The position numbers and the translations under genes are program-made. Source: Roseomonas sp. (GTDB lineage Bacteria; Pseudomonadota; Alphaproteobacteria; Acetobacterales; Acetobacteraceae). From it: a DNA stretch of 64,000 nucleotides. The stretch is from NCBI GenBank assembly GCA_031180725.1, contig JAPSLO010000017.1, positions 47,930 through 111,929 of the forward strand. The letters are read 5' to 3'. The number at the start of each line of letters is the position of its first letter. Position 1 is the first letter of the stretch. This document shows, piece by piece, positions 56,596-64,000 of the stretch. Below the pieces are notes generated by a model that ran no database searches, was not told the origin of the DNA, and worked only from the letters and a program-made list of their open reading frames with translations.

Positions 56596-58170
56596 TCACA
56601 GTGTGAGCCTGTTCGCGCGCCACGTGCCCAAAGAAGCAGCGATCACCCCTGACGCGAGGAGCAACAGAGGAATAGCCACTCCCGCGCGCGAGAAGGGGGT
56701 GGGTGGGCCGGCCTGCGGCAGGGGGGCCACCACCACGCCATTCTCCGCCAAGCCCAGTTGGGCCACGCTGCGCCCGCGCGCATCGAAGACGGCGGATATG
56801 CCTGTTTGTGCCGCGCGCAGCAGGGGCAGGCCTTCCTCCACCGCCCGCATCCGGGCGGCCGCCAGGTGCTGCCAGGGCCCGGCGGAGACGCCGAACCATG
56901 CATCATTGGTGATGTTCACCAGCATCCCGGGCCGGGTGGCGGGGGTGACGGCGCCGGGGAAGATCACCTCATAGCAGATCAGCCCGACCAGCGGCGGCAG
57001 CCCGGGCAGCTCCACCGTGCGCAGTGCCTCGCCGGCGGTGAAGTCCATGGCGCTCTGCACCACGCGCACCGGCAGCAGGCCGCGCAGCGGCATGTATTCG
57101 CCGAAGGGCACCAGATGCACCTTGTCCAGCGCCGCCAGCAGGCTGCCCTGGGCATCCAGCGCCGCCATGCTGTTCCAGACCCGCTGGGCGCGGCCATCGG
57201 CGCCGAACTCGGCGCGAACCGTGCCGGCCAGCAGCAGCCCGCCGGGCGGCAGGGGCTGGGTGGCCAGCCTGGCGGCCTCCCGGTCATTTGCCAGCAGGAA
57301 GGGGCTGGCGGTCTCCGGCCAGATGGCCAGGATCCTGTTGGCCGGCGCCTCGGCCTGCGCCAGGCGCACGCCGTCGGCCGTCAGCTCGATGTAGCGGCGG
57401 AAGATCGGCCAGCGCGTCTCCTCGCGCCACTTCGTCTCCTGCGCGACGTTGCCCTGCACCAGCACCACCGTCACCGGATGCGGCTCCGGCTCCAGCGGCC
57501 AGAGCCGCGCCAGGCCGAAGGCAGCGAAGGCCAGCAGCGCCACCGCGCCCCCGATCCAGCCGCGGCGGCCGAAGAGCGGGCAGAGCGCCAGCAGCACGGT
57601 CGCCAGCCCCAGACCATGCACCCCGATCCAGGCAGCAACCTGCACCGGCAGGGCGGCGAAGGCCCAGACCGTGCCGATCAGGTTCCAGGGGAAGCCGGTG
57701 AACAGGACCCCGCGCAGCATCTCCGCCGCGATCCAGGCCACGGCGAAGGCCAGCGCCCGCGGCCACCCTGGCGCCGCCAGCCGCGCGGCGAGGGCGGGGA
57801 TGACGGTGAAGGCGCCGAGCGGCAGGGCCAGCGCCGGCACCGCGATGGGCACCAGCCACCAGAAGCGCTCCGCCTCCGTCAGGATGGCATTGGTCAGCCA
57901 GTGCAGCCCGGCCAGGTGGAAGCCCCAGCCCCAGGCCAGGCCGATCCAGGCAGCGCGGCGCGCGGTGGGCGCTTCCGTCGCCAGGAGGAACAGGCCCGAC
58001 AGGGCAATGAACAGCACCGGCACCAGATGCACCGGCGGCAGCGCCAGCGCCGCGACGGCACCCAGTGCCGCGGCGCGCGCCAGCACGCGCCAGAAGCCCT
58101 GCCCTTCCAGACCGCGCGTCAGCGCCGCCCGGGCATTCCAGCGGCGTGGCCGGCGAAGCGCGGCGCTCAC
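56596..58170 (-). CDS. lnt: Apolipoprotein N-acyltransferase
   Basis: A 524-residue inner-membrane enzyme that adds the third acyl chain to lipoproteins. About eight hydrophobic segments precede a nitrilase-type domain (about 235-500). The catalytic triad is visible as Glu in IWPETASPF, Lys in LDKVHLVPFGEYMP and Cys in LICYEVIFPG. The start is GTG at 58170. It normally follows ybeY-corC in the genome; here it is separated from them by more than 50 kb but keeps its XRE neighbour. Confidence 0.94.
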   Translation of the reverse strand: MSAALRRPRRWNARAALTRGLEGQGFWRVLARAAALGAVAALALPPVHLVPVLFIALSGLFLLATEAPTARRAAWIGLAWGWGFHLAGLHWLTNAILTEAERFWWLVPIAVPALALPLGAFTVIPALAARLAAPGWPRALAFAVAWIAAEMLRGVLFTGFPWNLIGTVWAFAALPVQVAAWIGVHGLGLATVLLALCPLFGRRGWIGGAVALLAFAAFGLARLWPLEPEPHPVTVVLVQGNVAQETKWREETRWPIFRRYIELTADGVRLAQAEAPANRILAIWPETASPFLLANDREAARLATQPLPPGGLLLAGTVRAEFGADGRAQRVWNSMAALDAQGSLLAALDKVHLVPFGEYMPLRGLLPVRVVQSAMDFTAGEALRTVELPGLPPLVGLICYEVIFPGAVTPATRPGMLVNITNDAWFGVSAGPWQHLAAARMRAVEEGLPLLRAAQTGISAVFDARGRSVAQLGLAENGVVVAPLPQAGPPTPFSRAGVAIPLLLLASGVIAASLGTWRANRLTL

Positions 58171-58231
58171 CTCGACACCCGGCGCATCTCAGTTCTCAGC
58201 CGCGCACGGAACAGGGCGCCGCCCGCGGCAC

Positions 58232-58732
58232 TCAGGCCTGGCCGGCCGGCGGCTGGCCGGCCTGCTGGCGGCGGCTCTGCCACAGCGCGACGAAGTCGAT
58301 CGGCGCCAGCATCACCGGCGGGAAGCCGCCGTCCCGCGTCACATCCGCCAGGATGTTGCGCGCGAAGGGAAAGAGCAGGCGGGGGCATTCCACCAGCAGC
58401 ACCGGCTCCAGATGCTCCTGCGGGACGTTCACGGTGAAGACGCCGCAATAGGCGAGCTCCGCGATGAAGCACGGCGTCTCCCCCACCTTGGCGTCGGCGC
58501 GGATCTGCAGGCTCACCTCGTAGACATTGCCGCCGCCCTGCACGGGCCGCGCCTGGACATCCAGCGCCAGATCCACCCGCGGCTGCTCGCGCAGGTTGAT
58601 GAAGATCTCCGGAGCCCCCGGCACCTCGAAGGAGAGATCGCGGGTGTACTGGATGTTGAGTTGCAGCGGCGGCGCCGGGGCAGCCTGATTGGGCTGCGCG
58701 CCGGGGATGGGGGAGGAAGGGGCATCCGACAT
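58232..58732 (-). CDS. secB: Protein-export chaperone SecB
   Basis: A 166-residue SecB. Core strands are LQLNIQYTRDLSFEVPGAPEIF and the C-terminal groove region ECPRLLFPFARNILADVTRDGGFPPVMLAPIDFVALW is intact. SecB holds preproteins unfolded and delivers them to SecA. The proline/alanine-rich N-terminal 20 residues and the C-terminal Gln/Ala/Pro tail are family-typical extensions. ATG 58732 is chosen; the frame continues upstream without homology. Confidence 0.95.
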   Translation of the reverse strand: MSDAPSSPIPGAQPNQAAPAPPLQLNIQYTRDLSFEVPGAPEIFINLREQPRVDLALDVQARPVQGGGNVYEVSLQIRADAKVGETPCFIAELAYCGVFTVNVPQEHLEPVLLVECPRLLFPFARNILADVTRDGGFPPVMLAPIDFVALWQSRRQQAGQPPAGQA

Positions 58733-58894
58733 GAAGGGCATTCCGCTCGGGCGAGACAGGGGATGGCGGGCTAGCACGCCGGGCGCGGCCCGGCCAGCGC
58801 CGCGGGATGGCGCCGCCGCGCATCTCCCGCAGGCGGTACTTGAACCGCGGGCCGCCATTGCGGTTCGATGACCTCGTGACCCAGGGAGCCGCGC

Positions 58895-59617
58895 ATGCGC
58901 CGCAGGACCTTGATCGCCGCGGCTGGCGCCGCAGCCATCCACCCTCCCTTCGCCCGCGCCGAGGAGCCGGTGGATGTGGCCCTGGTGCTCGCGGTGGATG
59001 TCAGCCGCTCCATCGACGAGGATGAGGCGAGGCTCCAGCGCGAGGGCTACCGCACCGCCGTCTCCGACCCGCGGGTGGTCGAGGCGATCCGCGGCGGCAT
59101 GATGGGCGGCATCGCCATCGCCTATGTGGAATGGGCGGGCATCGAGTACCAGCGCACCGTCATTCCCTGGACCCGCATCGCCGGCCAGGCGGATGCCGAG
59201 GCCTGGGCCGCGACGCTGGCGCAGGCGCCGCGCAGTTCGCTTTCCTGGACCTCGATCTCAGGCGGCATCGACCACGCGCGCCGGGTGCTGCAGGAATGCC
59301 CCTTTGAGGCGACGCGGAGGGTGATCGACGTCTCCGGCGACGGGGTGAACAACAGCGGCCCGCCCGCCGAGATGGCGCGCGACCGGGCCGTGGCGGAGGG
59401 GCTGACCATTAACGGCTTGCCGATCCTGAACGACCGCCCCACCTTCGGCCGCCCGCCGCCCGTCCCGCTCGACCAGTATTTCCGCGAGAGCGTGATCGGT
59501 GGCGACGGCGCCTTCCTGATCGTGGCCGAGGATTTCGAATCCTTCGGCAACGCCGTCCGGCGCAAGCTGATCCGCGAGATCGCGGGCCTCGCAGGGCCGG
59601 TGATGGAGCGGGCCTAG
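58895..59617 (+). CDS. DUF1194 von Willebrand A-like secreted protein
   Basis: A 240-residue protein with a Tat/Sec-type signal (RRRTLIAAAGAAAIHPPFARA) and a VWA-like domain. The metal-site motif DVSRSID is at about 34-40, with LSWTSISGG and VIDVSGDGVNNSG completing the MIDAS pattern, and IVAEDFESFGNAVRRKLIREI closes the domain. This matches DUF1194, an alphaproteobacterial periplasmic family of unknown function. It is divergent from secB (162 bp). Confidence 0.9.
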   Translation: MRRRTLIAAAGAAAIHPPFARAEEPVDVALVLAVDVSRSIDEDEARLQREGYRTAVSDPRVVEAIRGGMMGGIAIAYVEWAGIEYQRTVIPWTRIAGQADAEAWAATLAQAPRSSLSWTSISGGIDHARRVLQECPFEATRRVIDVSGDGVNNSGPPAEMARDRAVAEGLTINGLPILNDRPTFGRPPPVPLDQYFRESVIGGDGAFLIVAEDFESFGNAVRRKLIREIAGLAGPVMERA

Positions 59618-59621
59618 CGCC

Positions 59622-59714
59622 CGATCCGTGGAGGCGGAGGCGCTGGAGCGGGGGATCAGCCGCCCAGGCAAAGTGACAGCGCGATCCGTGGAAACGGACA
59701 CGCTGCAGGCCAGG
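59622..59714. repeat. Two imperfect direct repeats 60 bases apart
   Basis: CGATCCGTGGA-CGGA-CGCTG blocks occur at 59622 and 59682. The two copies agree at most positions over about 30 bases. They lie just after the DUF1194 stop codon and before the DUF3775 gene end. Confidence 0.6.
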
Positions 59715-59721
59715 AAGGGCG

Positions 59722-60141
59722 CTACCGCTCGATGTCCTCGATGCTGAGCCCGAAGGCCGCGACGCCCTCGGCCAGCAGGTCGCCGAGATTGTCCATCGCC
59801 AGCAGGTAGTCGGCCGGGTCGCCACCCTCGTTGCGCTCGGCGGCCAGGGCGCGAGCCTCGTCCCACTCATCAGGGCCGTAATCGCCGCGGCCCACCCAGG
59901 TCAGCGCGATCAGACTGGCCTGCTCGTCCTCGTTCAGCTCGGCGATAAAGGCGCGCAGCGTCTCCTCGGTGAGGTCCTCCGGGTCCTCCTGCAGCAGGGC
60001 GGCCTCGGAATTGTGGTCCTCGGAGAGCTGGGCGGCGTCTCCCTCCTCCTTCCCCTGCAGGACACGAGCGTGGTCCACGATGGTCGCCACTGCCTCCAGG
60101 CTGATGCCCAGATCCACCTCGTCGTCATCCGTTCCAGACAT
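59722..60141 (-). CDS. DUF3775-family protein
   Basis: A 139-residue, strongly acidic protein. It begins with a short Asp/Glu stretch, then ISLEAVATIVDHARVLQGKEE, and the core NEDEQASLIALTWVGRGDY and DPADYLLAMDNLGDLLAEGV that define DUF3775. There is no signal peptide or membrane segment; the function is unknown. ATG 60141 is chosen as the first Met before the conserved domain. Confidence 0.88.
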   Translation of the reverse strand: MSGTDDDEVDLGISLEAVATIVDHARVLQGKEEGDAAQLSEDHNSEAALLQEDPEDLTEETLRAFIAELNEDEQASLIALTWVGRGDYGPDEWDEARALAAERNEGGDPADYLLAMDNLGDLLAEGVAAFGLSIEDIER

Positions 60142-60310
60142 GGCACCCCCGTTCTTGCCGGTTGCGCCAATAGAACGCCGCGGGCGGCGCGGTTCCAGCA
60201 AGAGGCGAGAAATCATAGCGACCGCCTTCACCAGCGCGGGAACGGCGGGCTGCGCAACGAAAGCCGCGCCCGCAGCGTTGCGCGGAAACCCCCTGGAGAG
60301 CCCTGGCGCC

Positions 60311-60529
60311 ATGCGTCCGCTGCTGCTGCTCGCCTTGCTGGCCTTGCCCCTGCCCCTGAAAGCCGAGGAAGAGGCGTTGTTCCGCGCGCCGCAGCCAGGC
60401 TGCGCCGCGCCGGCGCTGACCGCTGCCCTGTTGCGGCGGGTGGCGGAGGAGGACACCCCCGTGCCCTTCCGCCACGCCATGCTGCGCTGTCCGCTGGCCG
60501 CCTCGCAGCCGCGCATCCGGCGGACATAG
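60311..60529 (+). CDS. Small secreted protein, hypothetical
   Basis: A 72-residue open frame with a strong signal peptide (MRPLLLLALLALPLPLKAEE, cleavage about residue 18) and a short mature part with two cysteines (in QPGCAAP and MLRCPLA), spaced for a disulfide. A stop follows IRRT. The frame is open for 114 codons upstream, but only this segment looks like protein. No family recognised. Confidence 0.55.
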   Translation: MRPLLLLALLALPLPLKAEEEALFRAPQPGCAAPALTAALLRRVAEEDTPVPFRHAMLRCPLAASQPRIRRT

Positions 60530-60550
60530 GACAGGGCGGCCCGCACCGGC

Positions 60551-61378
60551 CTAGCCGTTGGCCCAGTCCGGCGCGAAGGACGGGCTGACGAAGCGGCGGT
60601 CCTTCGGCAGGGCGGCCAGGGTGGCCATGTCCTCGGCATCCAGCTTCACCGAGAGCGCGCCGAGATTCTCCTTCTGGCGTGCCGCACTGGCCGCCTTCGG
60701 CACCATGGCGACACCGGGCTGCGCCAGCAGCCAGGCCAGCGCCACCTGCGCCGGCGTGGCGCCATGCTTCGCCGCCACCTGCTTCAGCACCGGCAGGTCG
60801 AGCCCGCCACCCTTGCCGAGCGGCGAATAGGCCGTCAGCGCCATGCCGTTCGCGCGCGTGATCTCCAGCAGCCGCGACTGGTCGAGCTGCAGATGGAACT
60901 CCACCTGCAGGCAGGCGAGCCCCACGCCCTGGTCCACCGCGCGCTGCAGCAGCTTCGGCGGGAAGTTGGAGACGCCGATGGCCTTCGCCTTGCCCTCCGC
61001 GCGGATCGCCGCCAGGCCCTTCAGCGCGTCGGGCAGATCCAGCTCCGGGCTCGGCCAATGGATCAGCAGCAGATCCACATGGGGTGTCGCCAACCGCTTC
61101 AGGCTGGCATCGAAGGCGCGCCGGATGGCGGCGCCATTCGGCTTGTCGTACCAAATCTTGGTGGTGAGGAAGACATCGCCGCGCGGCAGCCCGCTGGCGG
61201 CGAGGCCGGCACCCACCGCATCCTCGTTGCCATACATCTCGGCCGTGTCGAGGTGGCGGTAGCCGAGGCTCAGCGCGCTTTCGACCGCCGCCTGGCATTC
61301 CGCCCCCTTCATCGGCCAGGTGCCGAGCCCGATGCGCGGGATGCGTACGCCATTGGCCTCGATCACGGGCATGTCCAT
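60551..61378 (-). CDS. Aldo/keto reductase
   Basis: A 275-residue AKR barrel. The catalytic tetrad is visible: Asp and Tyr in LDTAEMYGNED, Lys in LTTKIWYDK and His in LLIHWPSPE. The coenzyme-binding segment IGVSNFPPKLL is also typical. It reduces aldehydes or ketones with NADPH; it resembles the AKR3/5 (2,5-diketo-gluconate reductase) branch. It is six bases after the WD40 gene on the same strand and probably its operon partner. Confidence 0.93.
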   Translation of the reverse strand: MDMPVIEANGVRIPRIGLGTWPMKGAECQAAVESALSLGYRHLDTAEMYGNEDAVGAGLAASGLPRGDVFLTTKIWYDKPNGAAIRRAFDASLKRLATPHVDLLLIHWPSPELDLPDALKGLAAIRAEGKAKAIGVSNFPPKLLQRAVDQGVGLACLQVEFHLQLDQSRLLEITRANGMALTAYSPLGKGGGLDLPVLKQVAAKHGATPAQVALAWLLAQPGVAMVPKAASAARQKENLGALSVKLDAEDMATLAALPKDRRFVSPSFAPDWANG

Positions 61379-61384
61379 GCTGCG

Positions 61385-62404
61385 TCAGCTCCTGCGCGAA
61401 AGGTCGACGATGCCGGCGCGGCCGGCTTCGGTGCCGAAGGCCAGCCCGGCGCCATTCGGGCTCCAGGCCAGGGCCGAGACGGGGGAGCCACTGGGCGGCG
61501 CGACGGGCACCACCTTGCCGCTGGCGATCTCCGCCATCAGCACCAGGCCGTCGCCGAAGCCGGCGGCCACCACCTCATGCTGTGGGTGGCAGGCGACGGC
61601 GGTGACCATCACCTCGTCCCCGCCGGCGAGTTCCGTCGGCGCTTTGCCCATGGGACCGCCGCCGAAGAAGGGCCAGAGCACGATGCTCTCGGCGCCCGAG
61701 GTCGCGAGCCAACGGCCCTTGGAGGTGAAGGCGATGCTGCGCGTCTTGGTCGGGTAGCCCGACATGCGCATGTGCTGGCCATCCGTCAGCCGCCAGCCAT
61801 GCAGTGCCGGTTCCTGCATCGCCGTCACCACATGCGTGCCGTCCGGGGAGAAGGCGATGGCGTGATGGCTGCCTTTCCATTCCAGGACGCGGGGCTTGTC
61901 CTCCTTCGCGCCGACGAACCAGAGGCTGGCGCCGTTGTAGTGGCTGGCCGCGATGCGCTTGCCCTTGGTGTCGAAGGCGATGCCGCCGACCGAGGAGGGA
62001 TGCGCCAGCGCCTTCAGCGGCCCGGCCGGACCGAGCAGATGCACGGTCTTGCCGACCGCCGCGGCGCGCAGCCCGGTCTCATGCGCGGCGACATGGTCCA
62101 CCCATTTGCCCTTGTAGTCCGCAATCCGCGTGGTGCTGCCATCGGGCGCGGTGCGCATCAGCAGCCCGTCATCACCGCCGGTCAGCCAGCCATCCTTGAT
62201 ATCGGCCGCGGCGGAGAGGATGCCGCCCTCATGCGCGGTGATGGCGCGCCATTCGCCAGCATCCGGCAGGCGCAGCGTGCCATCGGCCAGCACGAAGGCG
62301 GCGCGGTTGGCGGCGTCGAAGACCGCGCCGACCACCCAGGCGCCGAGATCTCGCGCCACGCCGCGCGAGGCGAGGAGGAAGGCGTCTTCGGAAACCTCGG
62401 CCAT
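61385..62404 (-). CDS. WD40-repeat protein of the COG0523 operon
   Basis: A 339-residue beta-propeller of about seven WD-like blades. Repeat remnants are visible such as GTLRLPDAGEWRAITAHEGGIL, SVGGIAFDTKGKRIAASHYNGASLWF, HHAIAFSPDGTHVVTAMQEPALHGW and PVSALAWSPNGAGLAFGTEAG. There is no signal peptide, so it is cytoplasmic. It overlaps the start of the downstream... upstream GTPase gene by one base pair context (ATGA), meaning tight coupling with a probable zinc metallochaperone. The role is unknown; docking for metal delivery is an inference. Confidence 0.88.
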   Translation of the reverse strand: MAEVSEDAFLLASRGVARDLGAWVVGAVFDAANRAAFVLADGTLRLPDAGEWRAITAHEGGILSAAADIKDGWLTGGDDGLLMRTAPDGSTTRIADYKGKWVDHVAAHETGLRAAAVGKTVHLLGPAGPLKALAHPSSVGGIAFDTKGKRIAASHYNGASLWFVGAKEDKPRVLEWKGSHHAIAFSPDGTHVVTAMQEPALHGWRLTDGQHMRMSGYPTKTRSIAFTSKGRWLATSGAESIVLWPFFGGGPMGKAPTELAGGDEVMVTAVACHPQHEVVAAGFGDGLVLMAEIASGKVVPVAPPSGSPVSALAWSPNGAGLAFGTEAGRAGIVDLSRRS

Positions 62405-63384
62405 CAGCCTTCCACCTGGCAGGCCTCGAAGCCGCGGCGGAGCTGCGGCCGGTTCAGATCGCGGCCGATGAAGACGATCTTCGACTTGCGCGGATCGCCT
62501 TCCTTCACCTCGCCGATATAGTCGCCATCGGCGATCATGTGCACGGCCTGGAAGGCGAAGCGGCGGTTGTCGCCCGCATAGTACAGGATGCCCTTGGTGC
62601 GCAGCAGGTCCTGGCCCTTGGTCTGGAGAAGCTGGCTGATCCAGGCATTGAACTTCTCGGCATCGATCGGCTTCGAGACCTCGAAGCTGACGCTGTTCAC
62701 CTCGCTGTCGTGCTCGTGGTCGTCATGCTCCAGGAAGTCGGGTTCGCGTTCCAGGATGCGGGCCAGGTTGAAGGCATCCCGGCCGATCACGCTTTCCAGC
62801 GGCACGTCGGACTTGGTGCTGCGGCGGATCTCCGCATAGGGGTTGATGGCCTTGATCAGCCGCTCGACCTCGTCGCCTTCCTCCGGCGTCACCAGATCCA
62901 TCTTGTTCAGCACGATGATGTCGGCGAAGGCGATCTGCTCCTGCGCCTCCGGGCTGTCCTTCAGCCGCGCGGGCAGGTGCTTGGCGTCCACCACGGTGAC
63001 GATGGCGTCGAGCTTCGTGGCGCGCTTCACGTCCTCGTCCACGAAGAAGGTCTGCGCGACCGGGGCGGGGTCCGCCAGGCCGGTGGTTTCCACGATGATG
63101 CCGTCGAAGCGGCCCTTGCGCTTCATCAGCCCACCGATGATGCGGATCAGGTCGCCGCGCACCGTGCAGCAGATGCAGCCATTGTTCATCTCGAACACTT
63201 CCTCGTCGGCATCCACGACGAGGTCGTTGTCCACGCCCAGCTCACCGAACTCGTTGATCACTACGGCAAATTTCCGGCCGTGGTTCTCGGACAAAATGCG
63301 GTTCAGCAGGGTGGTCTTCCCCGCGCCCAGATAGCCGGTGAGCACGGTGACGGGGATCTGGGTCTCGGTCTTGGTCTCGGACAT
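62404..63384 (-). CDS. COG0523/CobW-type GTPase, probable zinc metallochaperone
   Basis: A 326-residue G3E GTPase. Walker A is GYLGAGKTT near residue 18, the metal-binding CxCC motif is [10 protein letters not shown] near residue 70, and NKMDLV is the G4 motif. A short His/Asp/Glu stretch ([10 protein letters not shown]) near residue 215 and a CobW C-terminal domain follow. Members under Zur control are thought to deliver zinc to client proteins when it is scarce. The Zur-like palindrome 32 bases upstream supports this. ATG 63384 is chosen. First gene of the COG0523-WD40-AKR operon. Confidence 0.93.
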   Translation of the reverse strand: MSETKTETQIPVTVLTGYLGAGKTTLLNRILSENHGRKFAVVINEFGELGVDNDLVVDADEEVFEMNNGCICCTVRGDLIRIIGGLMKRKGRFDGIIVETTGLADPAPVAQTFFVDEDVKRATKLDAIVTVVDAKHLPARLKDSPEAQEQIAFADIIVLNKMDLVTPEEGDEVERLIKAINPYAEIRRSTKSDVPLESVIGRDAFNLARILEREPDFLEHDDHEHDSEVNSVSFEVSKPIDAEKFNAWISQLLQTKGQDLLRTKGILYYAGDNRRFAFQAVHMIADGDYIGEVKEGDPRKSKIVFIGRDLNRPQLRRGFEACQVEG

Positions 63385-63415
63385 GTCAGGCTGGTCCCGG
63401 GAAGGGTCGTTGACC

Positions 63416-63432
63416 GCGTTATATGGTAACGC
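63416..63432. promoter_or_regulatory. Probable Zur operator, GCGTTATATGGTAACGC
   Basis: A perfect inverted repeat, GCGTTA-N5-TAACGC, which resembles alphaproteobacterial Zur boxes built on GTTA...TAAC. It is centred about 40 bases before the COG0523 GTPase start codon and is one of the few AT-containing spots in this region. Confidence 0.65.
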
Positions 63433-63511
63433 CGCGCCGCTTCCACCCCCGGGGCACCGCGCTGGGCTGGGTCGCTGTGCGTTCACGGCCTTGCGGGGAC
63501 GGGAAAAGGGA

Positions 63512-63555
63512 CCGGGGCCAGGGCGCCGCCCTGAAGGCTGCGACCCTGGCCCCGG
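63512..63555. terminator. Long perfect hairpin
   Basis: CCGGGGCCAGGG (63512-63523) and CCCTGGCCCCGG (63544-63555) are perfect 12-bp complements; the interior GCC-ctgaa-GGC pairs further. On the minus strand CCCTTTTCCC follows, so it may end the partial gene coming in from the right edge. Confidence 0.6.
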
Positions 63556-63748
63556 GGAAGGATGGTCCGGGCGGCGGATCCGGCGTGGGGGGCCGGGGGG
63601 TGTGTGGGGAAGTACGCCGCCGCCCGTGGGCGCCTTGTAGCGCGCGCAGGTTGCGGTTGTGCTTCGCGGTGCGGACACGAAGGCGAAAGAAGTGTTTCGC
63701 CTGTTGCGCGCGTTTGGTGCCCTCAGGCGCCGGGCGCGCGCTCCGCGC

Positions 63749-63783
63749 GCTTGGCTGGCGCGCCGACGCGCTGTGGTGCCCGG
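63749..63783. repeat. Dispersed repeat, copy 2
   Basis: The reverse complement matches 10041-10075 with three mismatches in 35 bases. Similarity continues with gaps to about 63810. Confidence 0.6.
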
Positions 63784-63875
63784 CCGTGCTGCTCCTCTGC
63801 GCGCGGGGCCGCTTCGCGGCCCGGCCCCCGGCCGCTCGCCCCGCACTTCTGGCGTCAGGTGGGTCACGCGCACCC

Positions 63876-64000
63876 TCACGCCGTGAGGCGCCAGGCCTTG
63901 CGGTTGCCTTCCATGAGGTGGTGGAGGCGGAGGAGCGCGGGGATGACGATGGGGGCGAGGTCGAGGCGGGGCAGCAGCGGCATCCAGGCGCGGATGTTTT
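63876..64000 (-). CDS. Partial gene, C-terminal end only
   Basis: The window cuts this gene at its 5' side. The last 41 codons read [12 protein letters not shown] then a hydrophobic stretch and [15 protein letters not shown] before a TGA at 63878-63876. Codon use is like neighbouring genes. The fragment is too short to assign. A hairpin at 63512-63555 may end its transcript. Confidence 0.5.
   Translation of the reverse strand, partial: NIRAWMPLLPRLDLAPIVIPALLRLHHLMEGNRKAWRLTA

Larger units (their letters stand above)
63385..63875. other. 491-bp spacer with Zur-like box, hairpin and dispersed repeats
   Basis: From left to right: the palindrome at 63416-63432; a strong hairpin at 63512-63555; a low-complexity GC stretch; and, at 63749-63822, the second copy of the dispersed repeat followed by a GGGCCGC-TTC-GCGGCCC hairpin that also recurs at 24584. 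I see no gene in it; the open frame that runs through it in the GTPase phase looks non-coding. Confidence 0.6.

Noticed and set aside
62404..63879. The longer start for the COG0523 GTPase, extending to 63879
   Set aside because: The extra 165 codons run through the Zur-like palindrome, a strong hairpin and a dispersed repeat and are Arg/Ala/Pro-rich; family homology starts at ATG 63384.

Overview
The window is very GC-rich (roughly 70% by eye) chromosomal DNA. It fits an alphaproteobacterium of the Acetobacteraceae (Roseomonas-like). Support comes from a leuS-lptE-holA block preceded by a DUF3576 lipoprotein, miaB-phoH-ybeY-corC and lnt-XRE gene groups of alphaproteobacterial type, a 1,550-residue NAD-glutamate dehydrogenase, a GTG-started glycan/GST operon, and tripartite-type receptors (TAXI and Bug). 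This placement is inference from gene content; no rRNA or marker search was possible. I see no rRNA, tRNA, CRISPR, prophage or complete insertion sequence.

Layout. 1-9.3 kb (mostly minus): DUF486 protein, AmpG-like permease, patatin, a lipoprotein, then corC-ybeY-phoH-miaB, trpS and the YggS-type PLP protein. 9.4-16.9 kb (plus): a degenerate ThiE-like protein, a porin with a strong ribosome binding site and terminator, a DUF3576 lipoprotein, leuS, lptE, holA. 17-24.5 kb: an AraC regulator divergent from an MFS transporter, an AEC carrier, a lipoprotein, bactofilin, an EI24 membrane protein, adenosine kinase, and a proline-rich secreted protein. 24.8-30.7 kb: typA, cdd, then a minus-strand group with two cupin/JmjC-type oxygenases flanking an OmpA-like protein and a Tat-exported protein built of five D/RGRGG repeats. 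30.9-37 kb: NAD-GDH and a UMF1-type MFS protein. 37.3-46.3 kb: accessory small-molecule genes (LysR, CBS-BON protein, TAXI-TRAP transporter, YjbF lipoprotein, LysR, a NicC-like monooxygenase, a Bug receptor) ending in a frameshifted LuxR gene. 47.7-54.4 kb: surface-glycan genes on both sides of a divergent promoter region (WecA-like transferase, FkbM, VOC and GST on minus; CapD/WbpM-like enzyme and DegT aminotransferase on plus). 54.6-64 kb: nth, DUF2244, XRE regulator, lnt, secB, DUF1194, DUF3775, and a COG0523-WD40-aldo/keto reductase operon behind a probable Zur operator.

Structures outside the genes. A family of nested-palindrome intergenic elements of about 140-240 bp recurs between genes, complete or as half copies. 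One copy lies between the TAXI receptor and its permease, and a related segment has become the coding 3' end of the FkbM gene. A second dispersed repeat links 10.04 kb and 63.75 kb. Clear regulatory signals are a 17-bp Zur-box-like palindrome at 63.42 kb, a TTGACA promoter with an adjacent dyad before the XRE gene, a dyad directly upstream of the first LysR gene, and a classical terminator after the porin.

How the genes relate. Most core genes serve translation and RNA maturation (miaB, ybeY, trpS, leuS, typA) or envelope assembly (lptE, lnt, secB, porin, bactofilin, CapD/WecA-type enzymes). The less ordinary material is the oxygenase/repeat-protein group at 27-31 kb, the NicC-like gene with an orphan Bug receptor, and the zinc-responsive operon at the right end.
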